64,000 bases of DNA from Pedobacter sp. PLR (GCF_026239675.1 NZ_JAPIVQ010000003.1:732570-796569), one strand, 5' to 3'; shown: positions 37,176 through 47,158, counted from the stretch's first letter. Numbers and translations are program-made. The notes: generated from the letters alone by a model not told the origin.

Positions 37176-39041
37176 TTATACCTTTTTGTAAATAGATGGC
37201 TTTAATAGTATACGGTAATGTATATTCATCGTACTCCTTAAATTTAATTTAGCCAGGGTAAGGCTTAAGAGCTCTTCCCAGTCTTGTGCGCTAAGCTTAA
37301 GGTTCTCTGCAGGTTCGATAATAACATCTATGGTTTTAATAAAACCAGCATTTGGCTTATTATCCATTATTATGCCTTTGGCTAAAGTGATGTCTTTTAG
37401 TTTGTCGCCTAATTCATAACGGCAAAAATTAAGTACATCTGCTTTGGTAATAATTCTATCTGCAGTAGTTAATCCGTATTTATAAGCTTGAACCCTGTTG
37501 GTGGCGTTTAACCGGGAGCGGCCGCCTCTTGTTGGGCTTAATAAATATATACTTTCGGCATTAACTCTGTTATTTTCATAGACCACTAACCGGCTACCCG
37601 CATTAATATGGTTAGCTTCTTCGGCTTGTGTAATCCAAATATCCAGGAATAGAATATTAGCATCATCAATCGGCTTTAATACAATATAACCAGGCAACTC
37701 CTTAATATCCTTCAGTGCAGCACGGCTTTTTTGTTCGATCAACGCAATATTTTGTTCTAAGTTTTTAAGTGTGTTACTTAAAAAATCCGGTCCATAAGCA
37801 GAGAAAGCAGCTTTCTCATCTCTTAATAGTTCAAAAAGATAATCGACTAATTCTTTAGCATTTCTGGTATCAAAGCGCTCTGTGCCGCCGTATCTAATCG
37901 AGAAGGATCCATCGCCCTTTTCGTTTTCGTTAGTGTATGGAATTTCGTTATAACTTTTTCCCTTATTATCTTTCAGATTTTCTACCGCGAGCATCTGATC
38001 AAGTGCTTCAGTCTTAATCGGGATAATGTTATTCATGGTTTTTAGGCGATGTTTTATCTGACTCAACCTTTTATTAACCACCGGGAATGCATTAATGTAA
38101 ATATGAAGTTCGTTCAGCATTTCCTGGTTTATGGCTGCCGGGAAGACTACTTTAAGCCATTTTACTTTTTCATCGATCTGGTTTAGGCTGGCGGGCTGAA
38201 AAATGTTTTCAAAAACAGCAGGCAATTCCTTGCTCCCGTCAACATTAAAATCATTAAGATCGCCCAAAGTGATAAACCTGTTGCTGTAAAACTGTAGCAC
38301 ATCGGCCTTAATCAGATTGAGCAACTGCTTGTGATGAAATGGTGCCTGGATTTTGCCTGTTGACGGCTCGTCCATAAATCGTTCGGTATAAGCCCTGAGT
38401 TCATTGTCTTTGTAGGACCATTTCCCCAGCGATAACAAATCGTAAGTATTTTCTGGTACGGAATAGTTTTTCCAATCGAAGAATAAGTTCAGCTTATTAA
38501 AATCCATCCAGTTTTTTATCCCGGTTAAACCAATGTATATGGTGTTTTTCTCTACCGAAAAACCAGGCAAAGTGTTTAAACCAGGCTGTTTGCTTAGTTG
38601 TTCTACCTTAAAAAGGGTATTTCCTGTGGCAATATATTTAACAGCTGCATTGTGAACTTTTACCGTGTGCATGGGGCTAAAGAAGATGTCGCTTTTTTTG
38701 AGCTCATCATGATCCAGCTGAATATTTTTCTTAAAAGCAAACTGGGTGTATGGCGAAAGGTAATCTTCCGCTTCGATGGGGCTGGCATGGATAATGGCAT
38801 GGGCAGGTAATGATGAGGTTAAATGTTCGGGAGCTAAAATGCGGCTGATTTTATCGAAGATTCTATTTTCCAGATTCTTAACATCATTGGAGACATTGAA
38901 AAGCTCGTTGCTTAAGGCCTCCATAATTAGCTTTACAAGCGGATCAAAATCGTTACTATCTTTAATATTCCAAAAATCCAGGGCATTTTTTAAAATTCTA
39001 TTCCGGATTTCATCTTTTGATGAATAAAAAATTTGCTTCAT
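37176..39041 (-). CDS. tssF: T6SSiii baseplate protein TssF
   Basis: A 621-residue protein with the TssF start: KNALDFWNIKDSNDFDPLVKLIMEALSNE, then LAPEHLTSSLPAHAIIHASP and FFSPMHTVKV. A C-terminal region carries PTRGGRSRLNATNRVQAYKYG, TKADVLNFCRYELGDKL and NIHYRILLKP, as in gp6/TssF relatives. Two TssF and one TssG make the baseplate wedge with TssE and TssK. It lies 26 bp downstream of tssE on the same strand. Confidence 0.87.
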   Translation of the reverse strand: MKQIFYSSKDEIRNRILKNALDFWNIKDSNDFDPLVKLIMEALSNELFNVSNDVKNLENRIFDKISRILAPEHLTSSLPAHAIIHASPIEAEDYLSPYTQFAFKKNIQLDHDELKKSDIFFSPMHTVKVHNAAVKYIATGNTLFKVEQLSKQPGLNTLPGFSVEKNTIYIGLTGIKNWMDFNKLNLFFDWKNYSVPENTYDLLSLGKWSYKDNELRAYTERFMDEPSTGKIQAPFHHKQLLNLIKADVLQFYSNRFITLGDLNDFNVDGSKELPAVFENIFQPASLNQIDEKVKWLKVVFPAAINQEMLNELHIYINAFPVVNKRLSQIKHRLKTMNNIIPIKTEALDQMLAVENLKDNKGKSYNEIPYTNENEKGDGSFSIRYGGTERFDTRNAKELVDYLFELLRDEKAAFSAYGPDFLSNTLKNLEQNIALIEQKSRAALKDIKELPGYIVLKPIDDANILFLDIWITQAEEANHINAGSRLVVYENNRVNAESIYLLSPTRGGRSRLNATNRVQAYKYGLTTADRIITKADVLNFCRYELGDKLKDITLAKGIIMDNKPNAGFIKTIDVIIEPAENLKLSAQDWEELLSLTLAKLNLRSTMNIHYRILLKPSIYKKV

Positions 39042-39067
39042 GTGTAGGATATTTAGTGCAATTTTGG

Positions 39068-39502
39068 TTAGGTTGATAATGGGCTGAGAAATAAAGCAGT
39101 ATTAAAAAAATATTTTTCGCCTGTTGTTTTTATTAGCGCTCTAACGGTAATATCCACCTTTTTTTTGATTTCTGTTACCTTACGCAAGGGATATACATTC
39201 TCTACTTCGGTAATGCGAACTTCTACTGCTGTATTGTAAATTCTAAACTCATAATCGGTTATCGATTTTAGCAGGGATTTGCGGAATTTCTCCTCCCATA
39301 TGCTTTCACTTACAATTAATTCAAAGTCTAGATCCCATATCTCACAGCCAAAATCATTGTGATATCTATGCTCTCCATAACGGGTAAAAATAACCAACTC
39401 AATGTGGTTGGAAATCGATTTCCCCAGGTCAGTCGATTGAAAACCACTGCCGGAAAAAATGAAGTTAAATCTGAACGGTTTGTTGAAAAAAAATTCAGGC
39501 AT
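39068..39502 (-). CDS. tssE: T6SSiii baseplate protein TssE (gp25-like)
   Basis: A 144-residue protein of the T4 gp25/GPW family. SISNHIELVIFTRYGEHRYHNDFGCEIWDLDFE carries the usual gp25 pattern of a small helix, E-[HR]-R and N-DFG. The acidic Glu of the conserved EPR motif is represented by GEHR, so the Pro is replaced by His. TssE seeds sheath assembly at the baseplate. It is the first gene of the tssE-tssF unit, about 160 bp from the divergent tssO-like gene. Confidence 0.86.
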   Translation of the reverse strand: MPEFFFNKPFRFNFIFSGSGFQSTDLGKSISNHIELVIFTRYGEHRYHNDFGCEIWDLDFELIVSESIWEEKFRKSLLKSITDYEFRIYNTAVEVRITEVENVYPLRKVTEIKKKVDITVRALIKTTGEKYFFNTALFLSPLST

Positions 39503-39659
39503 AGATGTTTGGCTTAAAGTTTGTTAAAAGTAAAATAAATTAATTTGTTTTAATAACTAAACAATAAATAATAAAAATTGTCATAGTGCAGTGTTAATTT
39601 GAGAAATTTTGTGGGATTTTATTGAGATTGATTGTCGAATTAATTGCCAGAATACTATA

Positions 39660-40202
39660 ATGTCATCCTACTTAACGTCTATGAAGCCCATTAATGCCAC
39701 TGAAATTAGGAATTCTTATACAAAGTTTATTTTACACTTTGTATTCCTAAGCCTATTCTCCATTTTTTGTATCTATCTTTTTTTCGCGGCCTCCGATTAT
39801 GAGTATATCTTACTTGATAAAAAAGTAAAGGAAACTGAAAAGCTATCCTATTTAAGGAAAGATATCAATACAAATTTCGACCTTATTCTGGTCCGTCTCA
39901 AAGAACTGGCTCAATACCGCGATTATAATGCAAACGAAATGAGCAAGCAAAGTATTTTGCTTGGTGATATTCAAACTGCCAATAACAGGATAAAGGATTT
40001 AATAGTTAAGGAAACTATTCCGGGCTTAAGTTTCGATTTATATAGAAAATTAAATAATAATGTGGGTGCCATGGCTGATTTGCAAGATTCTCTCATCCAA
40101 TCGAGGGGGGATATACAAAGGTATAAAGAGCGGATAAACGACTGTCAACGGGCAAATCAATCTGCAGCCAAAAAAATAAGAAACGGTATATATGGCCGAT
40201 AA
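39660..40202 (+). CDS. tssO: T6SSiii TssO-like inner-membrane protein 1
   Basis: About 180 residues from the ATG at 39660; ATG at 39681 (MKPINATEIRNSYTKFILHF) is an equally good start. One hydrophobic segment (HFVFLSLFSIFCIYLFFAA) is followed by a long coiled coil (residues about 60-180) ending with an ERINDCQRAN motif. The architecture matches TssO, a subtype iii single-pass protein of the envelope complex. It is the first gene of a plus-strand operon running to at least tssC. Confidence 0.65.
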   Translation: MSSYLTSMKPINATEIRNSYTKFILHFVFLSLFSIFCIYLFFAASDYEYILLDKKVKETEKLSYLRKDINTNFDLILVRLKELAQYRDYNANEMSKQSILLGDIQTANNRIKDLIVKETIPGLSFDLYRKLNNNVGAMADLQDSLIQSRGDIQRYKERINDCQRANQSAAKKIRNGIYGR

Positions 40203-40212
40203 CTAACGACTT

Positions 40213-40698
40213 ATGATAAAATTAAGCATAAAAGAAAGGCGCGAACAATTCTTGTTTTTTTTGGCATTATTTGTTTTTACTGTAGGGCTTTTAAGCTTTG
40301 GGATTTTTTATAGCGGTAAATCGCAGCATGAAATTTCCAAAGAAACGCTCGAAGTTAAGATTAAGGAGAATGAAGGGTTCGAAGATATGGTGAAAGAAAC
40401 CATGCCTATTGTTGATACTACTTTTAAACAGATTACACGTTACAACCCAAATGTGCAGGCCGTTTTTTTAAAGAACGATATCCAACTGTCATTAGGGTCT
40501 ATCAAAGCCGCATTTGATCGTAAAGCATCAGATTCCCGATATAAAATCTTCGTTCAGACTGCCCAGTTGTACGATAGGTTATTTTACGATAGACAAGAAC
40601 AAAATAGAAATATTACAGATCTCGAATTACATAAAAGACAATTGGACGACTGCATTCTCAACAGGCGGCAATTACAGCAAACTATAAATGCAAGATAA
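40213..40698 (+). CDS. tssO: T6SSiii TssO-like inner-membrane protein 2
   Basis: A 161-residue single-pass protein. A short basic N-terminus (IKLSIKERREQ), a membrane helix (FLFFLALFVFTVGLLSFGIFY) and a periplasmic coiled-coil region end in RQLDDCILNRR. This C-terminal DC motif and layout echo the preceding gene, so the two look like diverged paralogues or two arms of one complex. The match to TssO is at least as good as for the first gene. It follows that gene by 10 bp. Confidence 0.65.
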   Translation: MIKLSIKERREQFLFFLALFVFTVGLLSFGIFYSGKSQHEISKETLEVKIKENEGFEDMVKETMPIVDTTFKQITRYNPNVQAVFLKNDIQLSLGSIKAAFDRKASDSRYKIFVQTAQLYDRLFYDRQEQNRNITDLELHKRQLDDCILNRRQLQQTINAR

Positions 40699-40726
40699 AA
40701 ATCCCAACCTATAAAAAACGCTACCT

Positions 40727-41704
40727 ATGTCTGACACAAACACCAAGCAGGTTAATTCAAATTCGCAAGGCTATGTTATTCTCTACATCCTCCTGGCTGT
40801 AACTCTTTTAACAGGCCTGATTTTCTTATTTAAAAGTTCTTTGTTTGAGAAAAGAACAGTTGATGCGAGAATTGTTAAGGATGAAATTTATTTAAATGAG
40901 GATTTAGTTTTTACTGATAATACACCAAAAGCCTCAAAATGGTTGTGGGAGTTTGGTAATGGTGAAAAAGCTACTTCAAAAACAGGTTCTTATCATTACA
41001 GTAAACCCGATACTTACATTGTACGTTTAACTGTTGATGGAGAACTCCGTCAAGAATTCCCGGTAACGGTAAGAGATACCATTAGAACAGTTATAGATAC
41101 TGCTTTAACAATTAGTGGCCCAACGGCTGGCTTGGTTAACGAAGAAATAAGGTTAGAAGGCGATGGAGTAGGAAAGGATTTCGAATGGTCTTTCGGCGAA
41201 ACTGGCCGCGTAGATATTAAAGGAAAGACCGCTTTATACACTTACCGCGCTCCTGGAAAGTACATGGTTCGCCTGAGGTCTGATAAAAGCCGTAAGCCTG
41301 CATTTTTAACCGTTTTAATTACCGACCCTAATGCCGAAATAGTAGACGATCTGGTTGCTCCGGGCGATGGCGAACGCAAAACCATTGATGATATCAGAGC
41401 CAAACTACAGGCCATTGCAAATGGTGCTGATTTTAACTCTAATTACTACTATCTCATTAACAAATATATGTGCAGCAACGAAAAGGTAACTGTAAATGTA
41501 GAAATGAATGGTAAGAAAAAACAGACGGATATTTATTCTTATTGCATGGGGCTAACTTTTGGGGGCGAAATAGCAATAGATGAGGCTCAGCTAACCATTA
41601 AGCCAAGTTCTACCTGTGCCAGTTTATTAAATATTAAACAACATTCAGGAACGGCCCAGCCAGGAACATCAGCAACTACTGATGCTCCTGTGAAAACAAA
41701 ATAG
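40727..41704 (+). CDS. tssP: T6SSiii TssP-like protein with PKD domains
   Basis: A 325-residue protein with one membrane helix near residues 16-36 (YVILYILLAVTLLTGLIFLF). Two PKD-type beta-sandwich domains follow (about residues 50-125 with WLWEFGNGEKAT, and 128-205 with FEWSFGETG and YRAPGKYMVRL). A C-terminal domain carries Cys residues (CSNEKV, YSYCMG, SSTCASL). Single-pass proteins with PKD domains in T6SSiii loci are called TssP and are thought to span the periplasm. It is co-transcribed with the tssO-like genes and tssR. Confidence 0.68.
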   Translation: MSDTNTKQVNSNSQGYVILYILLAVTLLTGLIFLFKSSLFEKRTVDARIVKDEIYLNEDLVFTDNTPKASKWLWEFGNGEKATSKTGSYHYSKPDTYIVRLTVDGELRQEFPVTVRDTIRTVIDTALTISGPTAGLVNEEIRLEGDGVGKDFEWSFGETGRVDIKGKTALYTYRAPGKYMVRLRSDKSRKPAFLTVLITDPNAEIVDDLVAPGDGERKTIDDIRAKLQAIANGADFNSNYYYLINKYMCSNEKVTVNVEMNGKKKQTDIYSYCMGLTFGGEIAIDEAQLTIKPSSTCASLLNIKQHSGTAQPGTSATTDAPVKTK

Positions 41705-41746
41705 ATTAACATCTTAACCTAATTTCAAAGCTCATCTACTAAGATT

Positions 41747-44116
41747 ATGAAAAAATATTATGCCTTAACCTTCCTGTTTTTAGGAATATCGTTTGCGTAT
41801 GCACAATCACCATCGTCCTTCGGCAAAAAAGTGAAATATATGCCTAAATCTTATGAAAGGCCAGCTGAAAGCATAAATATTAACGATGCTACCAGTAGCA
41901 GCAGTTTGCCCTGGATTGTTTTTTCCGATCGTGAAGATAACTATACCACTACCTCTCCTGGCGGAAGCCTGATCATGAAAAAAATAAGTTTTATGGAACC
42001 TTTCTATGTTTCTAAAGAGGAAAACGGTTACCTGAAGTTGATTAAATACCAGGCGGGAATGGTTAGGGGAAGAAAGATAAATGATAAAAAAAGTGCCATC
42101 AGTTACGGTTGGATTACAAAATCTAAACTGCTCTTATGGCAGCGTGCATTCTCTAACCAAAAAACAGGTTATGCAGAAAAAGCGATAGGCATTGTAAATG
42201 GCAAAAATGCACTAACCGAACCCAGATTCTATTTTGATAACACCGATTCTATCCTGGTTTACAATACCCCTGAACTTAAAGATAGACGCAGCAAAGTGAG
42301 GTTGCACGAAATTGCTTATATCTACAAAAAATCCGAAGACGGAAAAAAATACTTAATCGGTTCTGATGATCAGCTTGTTGCAGATGCGGCTTTAAAAAGT
42401 GTTTACGGGTGGGTTTCTGCTGAAGCAGTACACAGCTGGGGCGATCGACTATACATTACTTCGGTTAACCCCGGCAATTATGACTTTGATGATTCTACCT
42501 CAACAGCCATAAGAAAGGGAATAGGAAGGTCTTTCGTTGTAGATCCTTTATTGCCGGGAGAAAATCTGATCTTAAGAAGTGTTCCGGTGATTTCGGATGA
42601 GGCAGGTACTTATGCTGTGGGCATTGCCACAGATGTTTATAATAAAAAAGACAATAAAATATTAACCATTAACGGATCTGCACTTTCTTATCAGGACTAT
42701 TTGAAACTGCGTGAAAATAAAAATAAGATAAACGTTGTTTTTGTAATAGATGGAGGAAGTTCAATGACCAAATATTTTTCTGGAATGACCAACACCATTG
42801 CTTCTTTTGAAAGTATAATGGGCGATTTCGGTAAAGGGACAAAGGTTAACTATGGTGGCGTAGTGTACCGTGGCGGAAGCGGATGCGCACTAAAGGGGAT
42901 TTTTGTTAGCCCGATTCAAGATGATTACCGGCAGTTAATGACCTTCTTATCAAATGAGGCGAAAAATACCTCGACATGTACTGGTGAAATTGCAGATGGG
43001 CCTGTTTTTGGGGGACTAAAAGCTGGATTAAATTTATTTAAAGAAAAAAAGAATGAAACCAATTTAATTGTCCTTGTTGGTAGTACGGGAAATGTTGGTA
43101 CGACTAATAATTACCTAATTAACGCATTGAGTGAGCAAGTTGCCCTTGCTGACGCTAGAATTTTGGCTTTACAAGTGTATAGCGATTTTAACTCATCATT
43201 TAACGATTTCGTAATCCAATCGCGTAAACTGGTTTCCGAATCGGCCATCCGTTCTGCCGAGTACAGAAAAAATACAATGGTTAAGGGGGAAGGTTTAAAA
43301 ATCTTTCAGCCTTACAATACGAGTCTGCAAGATTCGATTTCTTACTATTTAGATTATCCTAAAAATAGTTTAATACAAGGTGGCGTGGTTTTTCCGACCA
43401 AAGGAACGGTAAATTCCAATCAGAGCATGACAAAAGCCCTTCAACGTTTTGTAAAAGAAACCAATACTGATATTTATAATCAGATCAGTTCGCTGGATAG
43501 TGCTTTCCGCTTAACAGGGATATCACGTAAAAATCTTTCTGCTGATGTTGAAGGATTGTTGCCTGAATCTGTTGGCCCTGAAGTTGCAGACCGTATGCCA
43601 CACAATGCCTTTAAATATTACAGGACAGCAACCTTATCGGCTGATGTTGTGAAGAATAACCGCTCTGCTTTGCAATATGCTATTGTTTTAAACAATATGG
43701 AATACAAGCAGATTATAGATGTTTTTTCAATTATGCTGGGACAAAATCTTCAGGCTGATCAATCTTCTTTTAGAAGCCAGCTGGTTAAAAATTATGTAAA
43801 AATGCCTAAGCAATTGCTTGGAATGAAAGTGTCATCGGGCGATATAAAAGCCATGACTTTGGCCAGCTACATTAAGTTGGTAACGGGTTTGCCTTTAAAC
43901 AACGAGTTTCTATTCCAGTATACGGTAGGTGATTTAAAGAGAACTTCAAAAATGCCGCTAGATCAGTTTGAAAACTATATTAAATTATTAAATCAATCCG
44001 TGCAGCAAATTAAAAGAGCGACACAGATTGAGCAACAGTTTGTGTCAAACGGCAAAATATATTACTACATCACCGAAAATAATTTTAACCAGGCAGTTTT
44101 GCCAAAAACCAACTAG
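41747..44116 (+). CDS. tssR: T6SSiii periplasmic/outer-membrane protein TssR with VWA-like domain
   Basis: A 789-residue secreted protein with signal peptide MKKYYALTFLFLGISFAYAQ. The N-terminal ~300 residues look like beta-rich SH3-like domains (ISYGWITKSKLLLW, VYGWVSAEAVHSWG). A von Willebrand A-like domain begins near residue 329 with INVVFVIDGGSSM; the metal site would be D335-G-G-S-S339, DxGxS in place of DxSxS. A helical C-terminal domain follows. TssR is unique to subtype iii and probably replaces outer-membrane anchoring functions of TssJ. tssH begins 5 bp later. Confidence 0.78.
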   Translation: MKKYYALTFLFLGISFAYAQSPSSFGKKVKYMPKSYERPAESININDATSSSSLPWIVFSDREDNYTTTSPGGSLIMKKISFMEPFYVSKEENGYLKLIKYQAGMVRGRKINDKKSAISYGWITKSKLLLWQRAFSNQKTGYAEKAIGIVNGKNALTEPRFYFDNTDSILVYNTPELKDRRSKVRLHEIAYIYKKSEDGKKYLIGSDDQLVADAALKSVYGWVSAEAVHSWGDRLYITSVNPGNYDFDDSTSTAIRKGIGRSFVVDPLLPGENLILRSVPVISDEAGTYAVGIATDVYNKKDNKILTINGSALSYQDYLKLRENKNKINVVFVIDGGSSMTKYFSGMTNTIASFESIMGDFGKGTKVNYGGVVYRGGSGCALKGIFVSPIQDDYRQLMTFLSNEAKNTSTCTGEIADGPVFGGLKAGLNLFKEKKNETNLIVLVGSTGNVGTTNNYLINALSEQVALADARILALQVYSDFNSSFNDFVIQSRKLVSESAIRSAEYRKNTMVKGEGLKIFQPYNTSLQDSISYYLDYPKNSLIQGGVVFPTKGTVNSNQSMTKALQRFVKETNTDIYNQISSLDSAFRLTGISRKNLSADVEGLLPESVGPEVADRMPHNAFKYYRTATLSADVVKNNRSALQYAIVLNNMEYKQIIDVFSIMLGQNLQADQSSFRSQLVKNYVKMPKQLLGMKVSSGDIKAMTLASYIKLVTGLPLNNEFLFQYTVGDLKRTSKMPLDQFENYIKLLNQSVQQIKRATQIEQQFVSNGKIYYYITENNFNQAVLPKTN

Positions 44117-44121
44117 GGAAT

Positions 44122-46638
44122 ATGGCAGTTACAAATTTAAGCGAATCGGTAAAAACAGCGATTCATATCGCACAATCGCTGGCAAAAGAATACAGAAACG
44201 AAGAATTTTCCGGGGCTCATTTGCTCAAAGGATTAATGCATAAGGACGTTGGTTTGCGTTCATTCATTACTTCAATTGGGAAAGATGAAGCATACATCAG
44301 CGACTGGGCAGAGGTTCGGATTGAGGAGCAGACAAAATCGGCAAGCTTTGATGATACTGTTAAGGCTGCGCCTGAAATCGGTGTTATTTTCGAAGAAGCA
44401 GATAATGTTCGCATAAAACTAGGTTTAGATTTAATTACACCAGTTTGTGTGTTAACCGCATTGGCAAAGCCAGGTATAGGTTTTCAGCCCGATCAATTGA
44501 AATCTTTCCCGATAAAAGAGCGGGAGATTTTAGACTTATACATAAAGGATAAAGAGATTTCGAGCGTAGTTGATCCAGATAAAACAACAGCTGGTACGGA
44601 AAATAAAAGTACAGGTAATGCGCTGTATAAGTATTGTATCGACAGATTGCAAATGGTTCGGGATGGTAAAACAGATCCTATAATAGGCAGGGATAAGGAA
44701 ACCCGGATGATGATGGAAATTCTTTGTCGCAGAACCAAGCCAAATGTAATTCTTACTGGCGATGCCGGAGTAGGTAAAACCGCGCTGGTTGATGGCTTTG
44801 CTATAGACATTGTAAACCAGCAGGTGCCTGATAGTTTAAAGTCAGTCCAGCTTTTTGAGCTTGACTTAGGGTCCCTTATTGCCGGTGCATCTTATAAAGG
44901 AGAGATAGAAGACCGCTTAAAAAATATCATCAAAGAGATTAAGCAATTTGAAAAGGCGGTGCTCTTTATCGATGAGATCCATACCTTATTAGATAGTAAA
45001 GGACCACTAGGCGCTGGTATTGGTAATTTATTGAAACCAGAACTTGCCCGTGGTGAAATAACGGTAATAGGAGCGACCACTATTGATGAATACCGCAAAA
45101 TTATTGAACCAGAACAGGCCTTTAGCAGGCGTTTCGAAGTGCTTCAGGTAAATGAACCTAATGAAGAGAGTACGCTGAAAATGTTGCAAAAACTAGCTGT
45201 AAAATATGAGGAACATCATACGTTAAGTATTGAGCCCGATGCTTTGGGCGAATGTGTTCGCCTGGCTAAACGTTACATGAAAGATAGAAGGCTTCCGGAT
45301 TCTGCTTTTGATTTGCTGGATAGGACTATGGCTGCAATGAAAATGATGAATGACACTTCTGTTCAGGTAATTGAGCGTTTAGCAGAAGATTTAGAAGCAT
45401 TGAAAATAAATGACGAACAATCGGAAGCCGGGAAATTTGCAGATTATAAATGGCTTTTCTCTTTACTTCAGAATAAACTAAGTCCGGTTTTATTAGGCCG
45501 CTTAACAGATGAAACGCAGACTGATGCCTTTGAAACTGCTGATGAATATCAGGGTTATATAGCTGGTAGCCTCCGGGAGCTAAAGAAATATGCTGCAGAA
45601 AAAAGCGATCGCATTACCAAACAGGATATTGCTTCTATAGTAGCTTATAAAACAGGTATCCCCATGGGGAAACTGCAGGCAGGCGAAAAGGAGAAATTGC
45701 TAAATATGGAGCAATACCTAAAGAAACGTGTGGTGGGACAAGATCAGGCACTTAGAGCCGTTTCGGATGCCATTCTGGAATCGCGCAGCGGACTGAACAA
45801 AAAAGGGCAGCCTATCGGATCCTTCTTTTTACTCGGCCCAACGGGAACAGGTAAAACCGAACTGGCAAAATCAATAGCCGAGTTTTTATTTAACGATGAA
45901 AAGGCAATGATCCGCTTCGATATGTCTGAATTTAAAGAAGAGCATAGTGCCGCATTGCTTTATGGAGCGCCTCCGGGTTATGTAGGCTATGAAGAAGGTG
46001 GCTTGTTGGTCAATAAAATTAGACAACAACCTTATTCTGTGCTGCTGTTCGATGAAATTGAAAAAGCACACCCTTCAGTTTTCGATACCTTTTTGCAGAT
46101 TTTGGATGAAGGCCATATGCACGACCGTTTAGGTAAAGAGGGTGATTTTAGCAATTCATTAATTCTTTTTACCTCAAATATTGGTAGCGAATGGATTGCA
46201 GAACAGATTGGAAAAGGCATTATTCCTGCTTCGAATCAATTGATGGAAGTCATGGCCGGACATTTCCGTCCTGAATTTTTAGCCAGAATCTCGGAAATTG
46301 TTCCTTTTGCACCGATTAACGAAAGCAATGTGGTACGCATTTTCGAAATCCAGTTAAGTAGCCTTATACAATCATTAAACAAAATGGGTATTGAATTTGA
46401 AATAGCAGAGGATGCAAAGAGAATGATCGCTTTAGATGGCTTTACGCCTAAATATGGTGCAAGACAATTATCAGCTGTAATCAGGAATCTTTTAAGAAGA
46501 CCAATTTCTAAGTACATCATATCAGGCGAACTAAAAAAAGGATCGAAGATTAAAGTAAGCAAACATCAGGAAGAGGATAAGTTAGTATGGAATATTATTC
46601 AGCCCGTAGGTGCAATGTTGGAACGAAAATTGAGTTAA
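44122..46638 (+). CDS. tssH: T6SS sheath-recycling ATPase TssH (ClpV)
   Basis: An 838-residue AAA+ unfoldase of the ClpV type. It has a Clp N-domain (residues about 5-140), first ATPase with Walker A GDAGVGKTA and Walker B AVLFIDEIH, a middle helical region, and second ATPase with GPTGTGKTE and SVLLFDEIEKAHP. A C-terminal D2-small domain with PKYGARQLSAVIRNLLRRP follows. ClpV disassembles contracted TssB/C sheath for reuse. The middle domain is shorter than in ClpB. tssB follows 55 bp downstream. Confidence 0.95.
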   Translation: MAVTNLSESVKTAIHIAQSLAKEYRNEEFSGAHLLKGLMHKDVGLRSFITSIGKDEAYISDWAEVRIEEQTKSASFDDTVKAAPEIGVIFEEADNVRIKLGLDLITPVCVLTALAKPGIGFQPDQLKSFPIKEREILDLYIKDKEISSVVDPDKTTAGTENKSTGNALYKYCIDRLQMVRDGKTDPIIGRDKETRMMMEILCRRTKPNVILTGDAGVGKTALVDGFAIDIVNQQVPDSLKSVQLFELDLGSLIAGASYKGEIEDRLKNIIKEIKQFEKAVLFIDEIHTLLDSKGPLGAGIGNLLKPELARGEITVIGATTIDEYRKIIEPEQAFSRRFEVLQVNEPNEESTLKMLQKLAVKYEEHHTLSIEPDALGECVRLAKRYMKDRRLPDSAFDLLDRTMAAMKMMNDTSVQVIERLAEDLEALKINDEQSEAGKFADYKWLFSLLQNKLSPVLLGRLTDETQTDAFETADEYQGYIAGSLRELKKYAAEKSDRITKQDIASIVAYKTGIPMGKLQAGEKEKLLNMEQYLKKRVVGQDQALRAVSDAILESRSGLNKKGQPIGSFFLLGPTGTGKTELAKSIAEFLFNDEKAMIRFDMSEFKEEHSAALLYGAPPGYVGYEEGGLLVNKIRQQPYSVLLFDEIEKAHPSVFDTFLQILDEGHMHDRLGKEGDFSNSLILFTSNIGSEWIAEQIGKGIIPASNQLMEVMAGHFRPEFLARISEIVPFAPINESNVVRIFEIQLSSLIQSLNKMGIEFEIAEDAKRMIALDGFTPKYGARQLSAVIRNLLRRPISKYIISGELKKGSKIKVSKHQEEDKLVWNIIQPVGAMLERKLS

Positions 46639-46693
46639 AACGTTAACTATTATATTATTAGAAAAATTAATCGCAAACCTAAATCAACAAACT

Positions 46694-47140
46694 ATGTTTA
46701 ATTATGAAATTGGAGGTAATGAACGGAAAGTTGATACTTCAGAAGCTTTCGCAGAAATTGCCCATAACAAAACGCTTTTTGTGCAGAAACTTACCGATAA
46801 CGAACCTATAAAACCAGAAAAGGTAGAAGGATTAAAAACCGTGAAGGAAGTATTCCAACATTATAAACCAAATGTAAAAGTAGCTTTCGAAAAGCAAGAC
46901 GGATCTACTGTTGTTGAAACGATAAATTTTAACGATCTGGGAGATTTCGGTGTGAAAAATATCATCAATCAGAGTAACTACTTAACTAATGTGAACATCG
47001 AGAGAGAGATGTCGCTTAATGTAATTAAACAATTAAAATCTAACAAAACCTTAAAAGCTACGCTGGATGACGAAGAAACTAAGTCGGCCTTCATTAGTGC
47101 TTTAAAGAACTTTGTTGATGAACTGGAGCAAAATAAATAA
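46694..47140 (+). CDS. tssB: T6SS contractile sheath small subunit TssB
   Basis: A 148-residue protein lying directly before tssC. It has the TssB-like segments FEKQDGSTVVETINFNDLGDFG, where the F-x-DFG block is typical, and a C-terminal helix (KNFVDELEQNK). TssB and TssC form the contractile sheath around the Hcp tube. It is smaller than the proteobacterial protein (about 165 residues), as expected for subtype iii. Confidence 0.9.
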   Translation: MFNYEIGGNERKVDTSEAFAEIAHNKTLFVQKLTDNEPIKPEKVEGLKTVKEVFQHYKPNVKVAFEKQDGSTVVETINFNDLGDFGVKNIINQSNYLTNVNIEREMSLNVIKQLKSNKTLKATLDDEETKSAFISALKNFVDELEQNK

Positions 47141-47158
47141 CCTAACCGCTGAGAAAAC

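Noticed and set aside
39503..46638. A TssQ lipoprotein gene in the T6SSiii cluster
   Set aside because: I looked for a short lipoprotein with a lipobox near tssO-tssR and found none; it may be absent, replaced or elsewhere.
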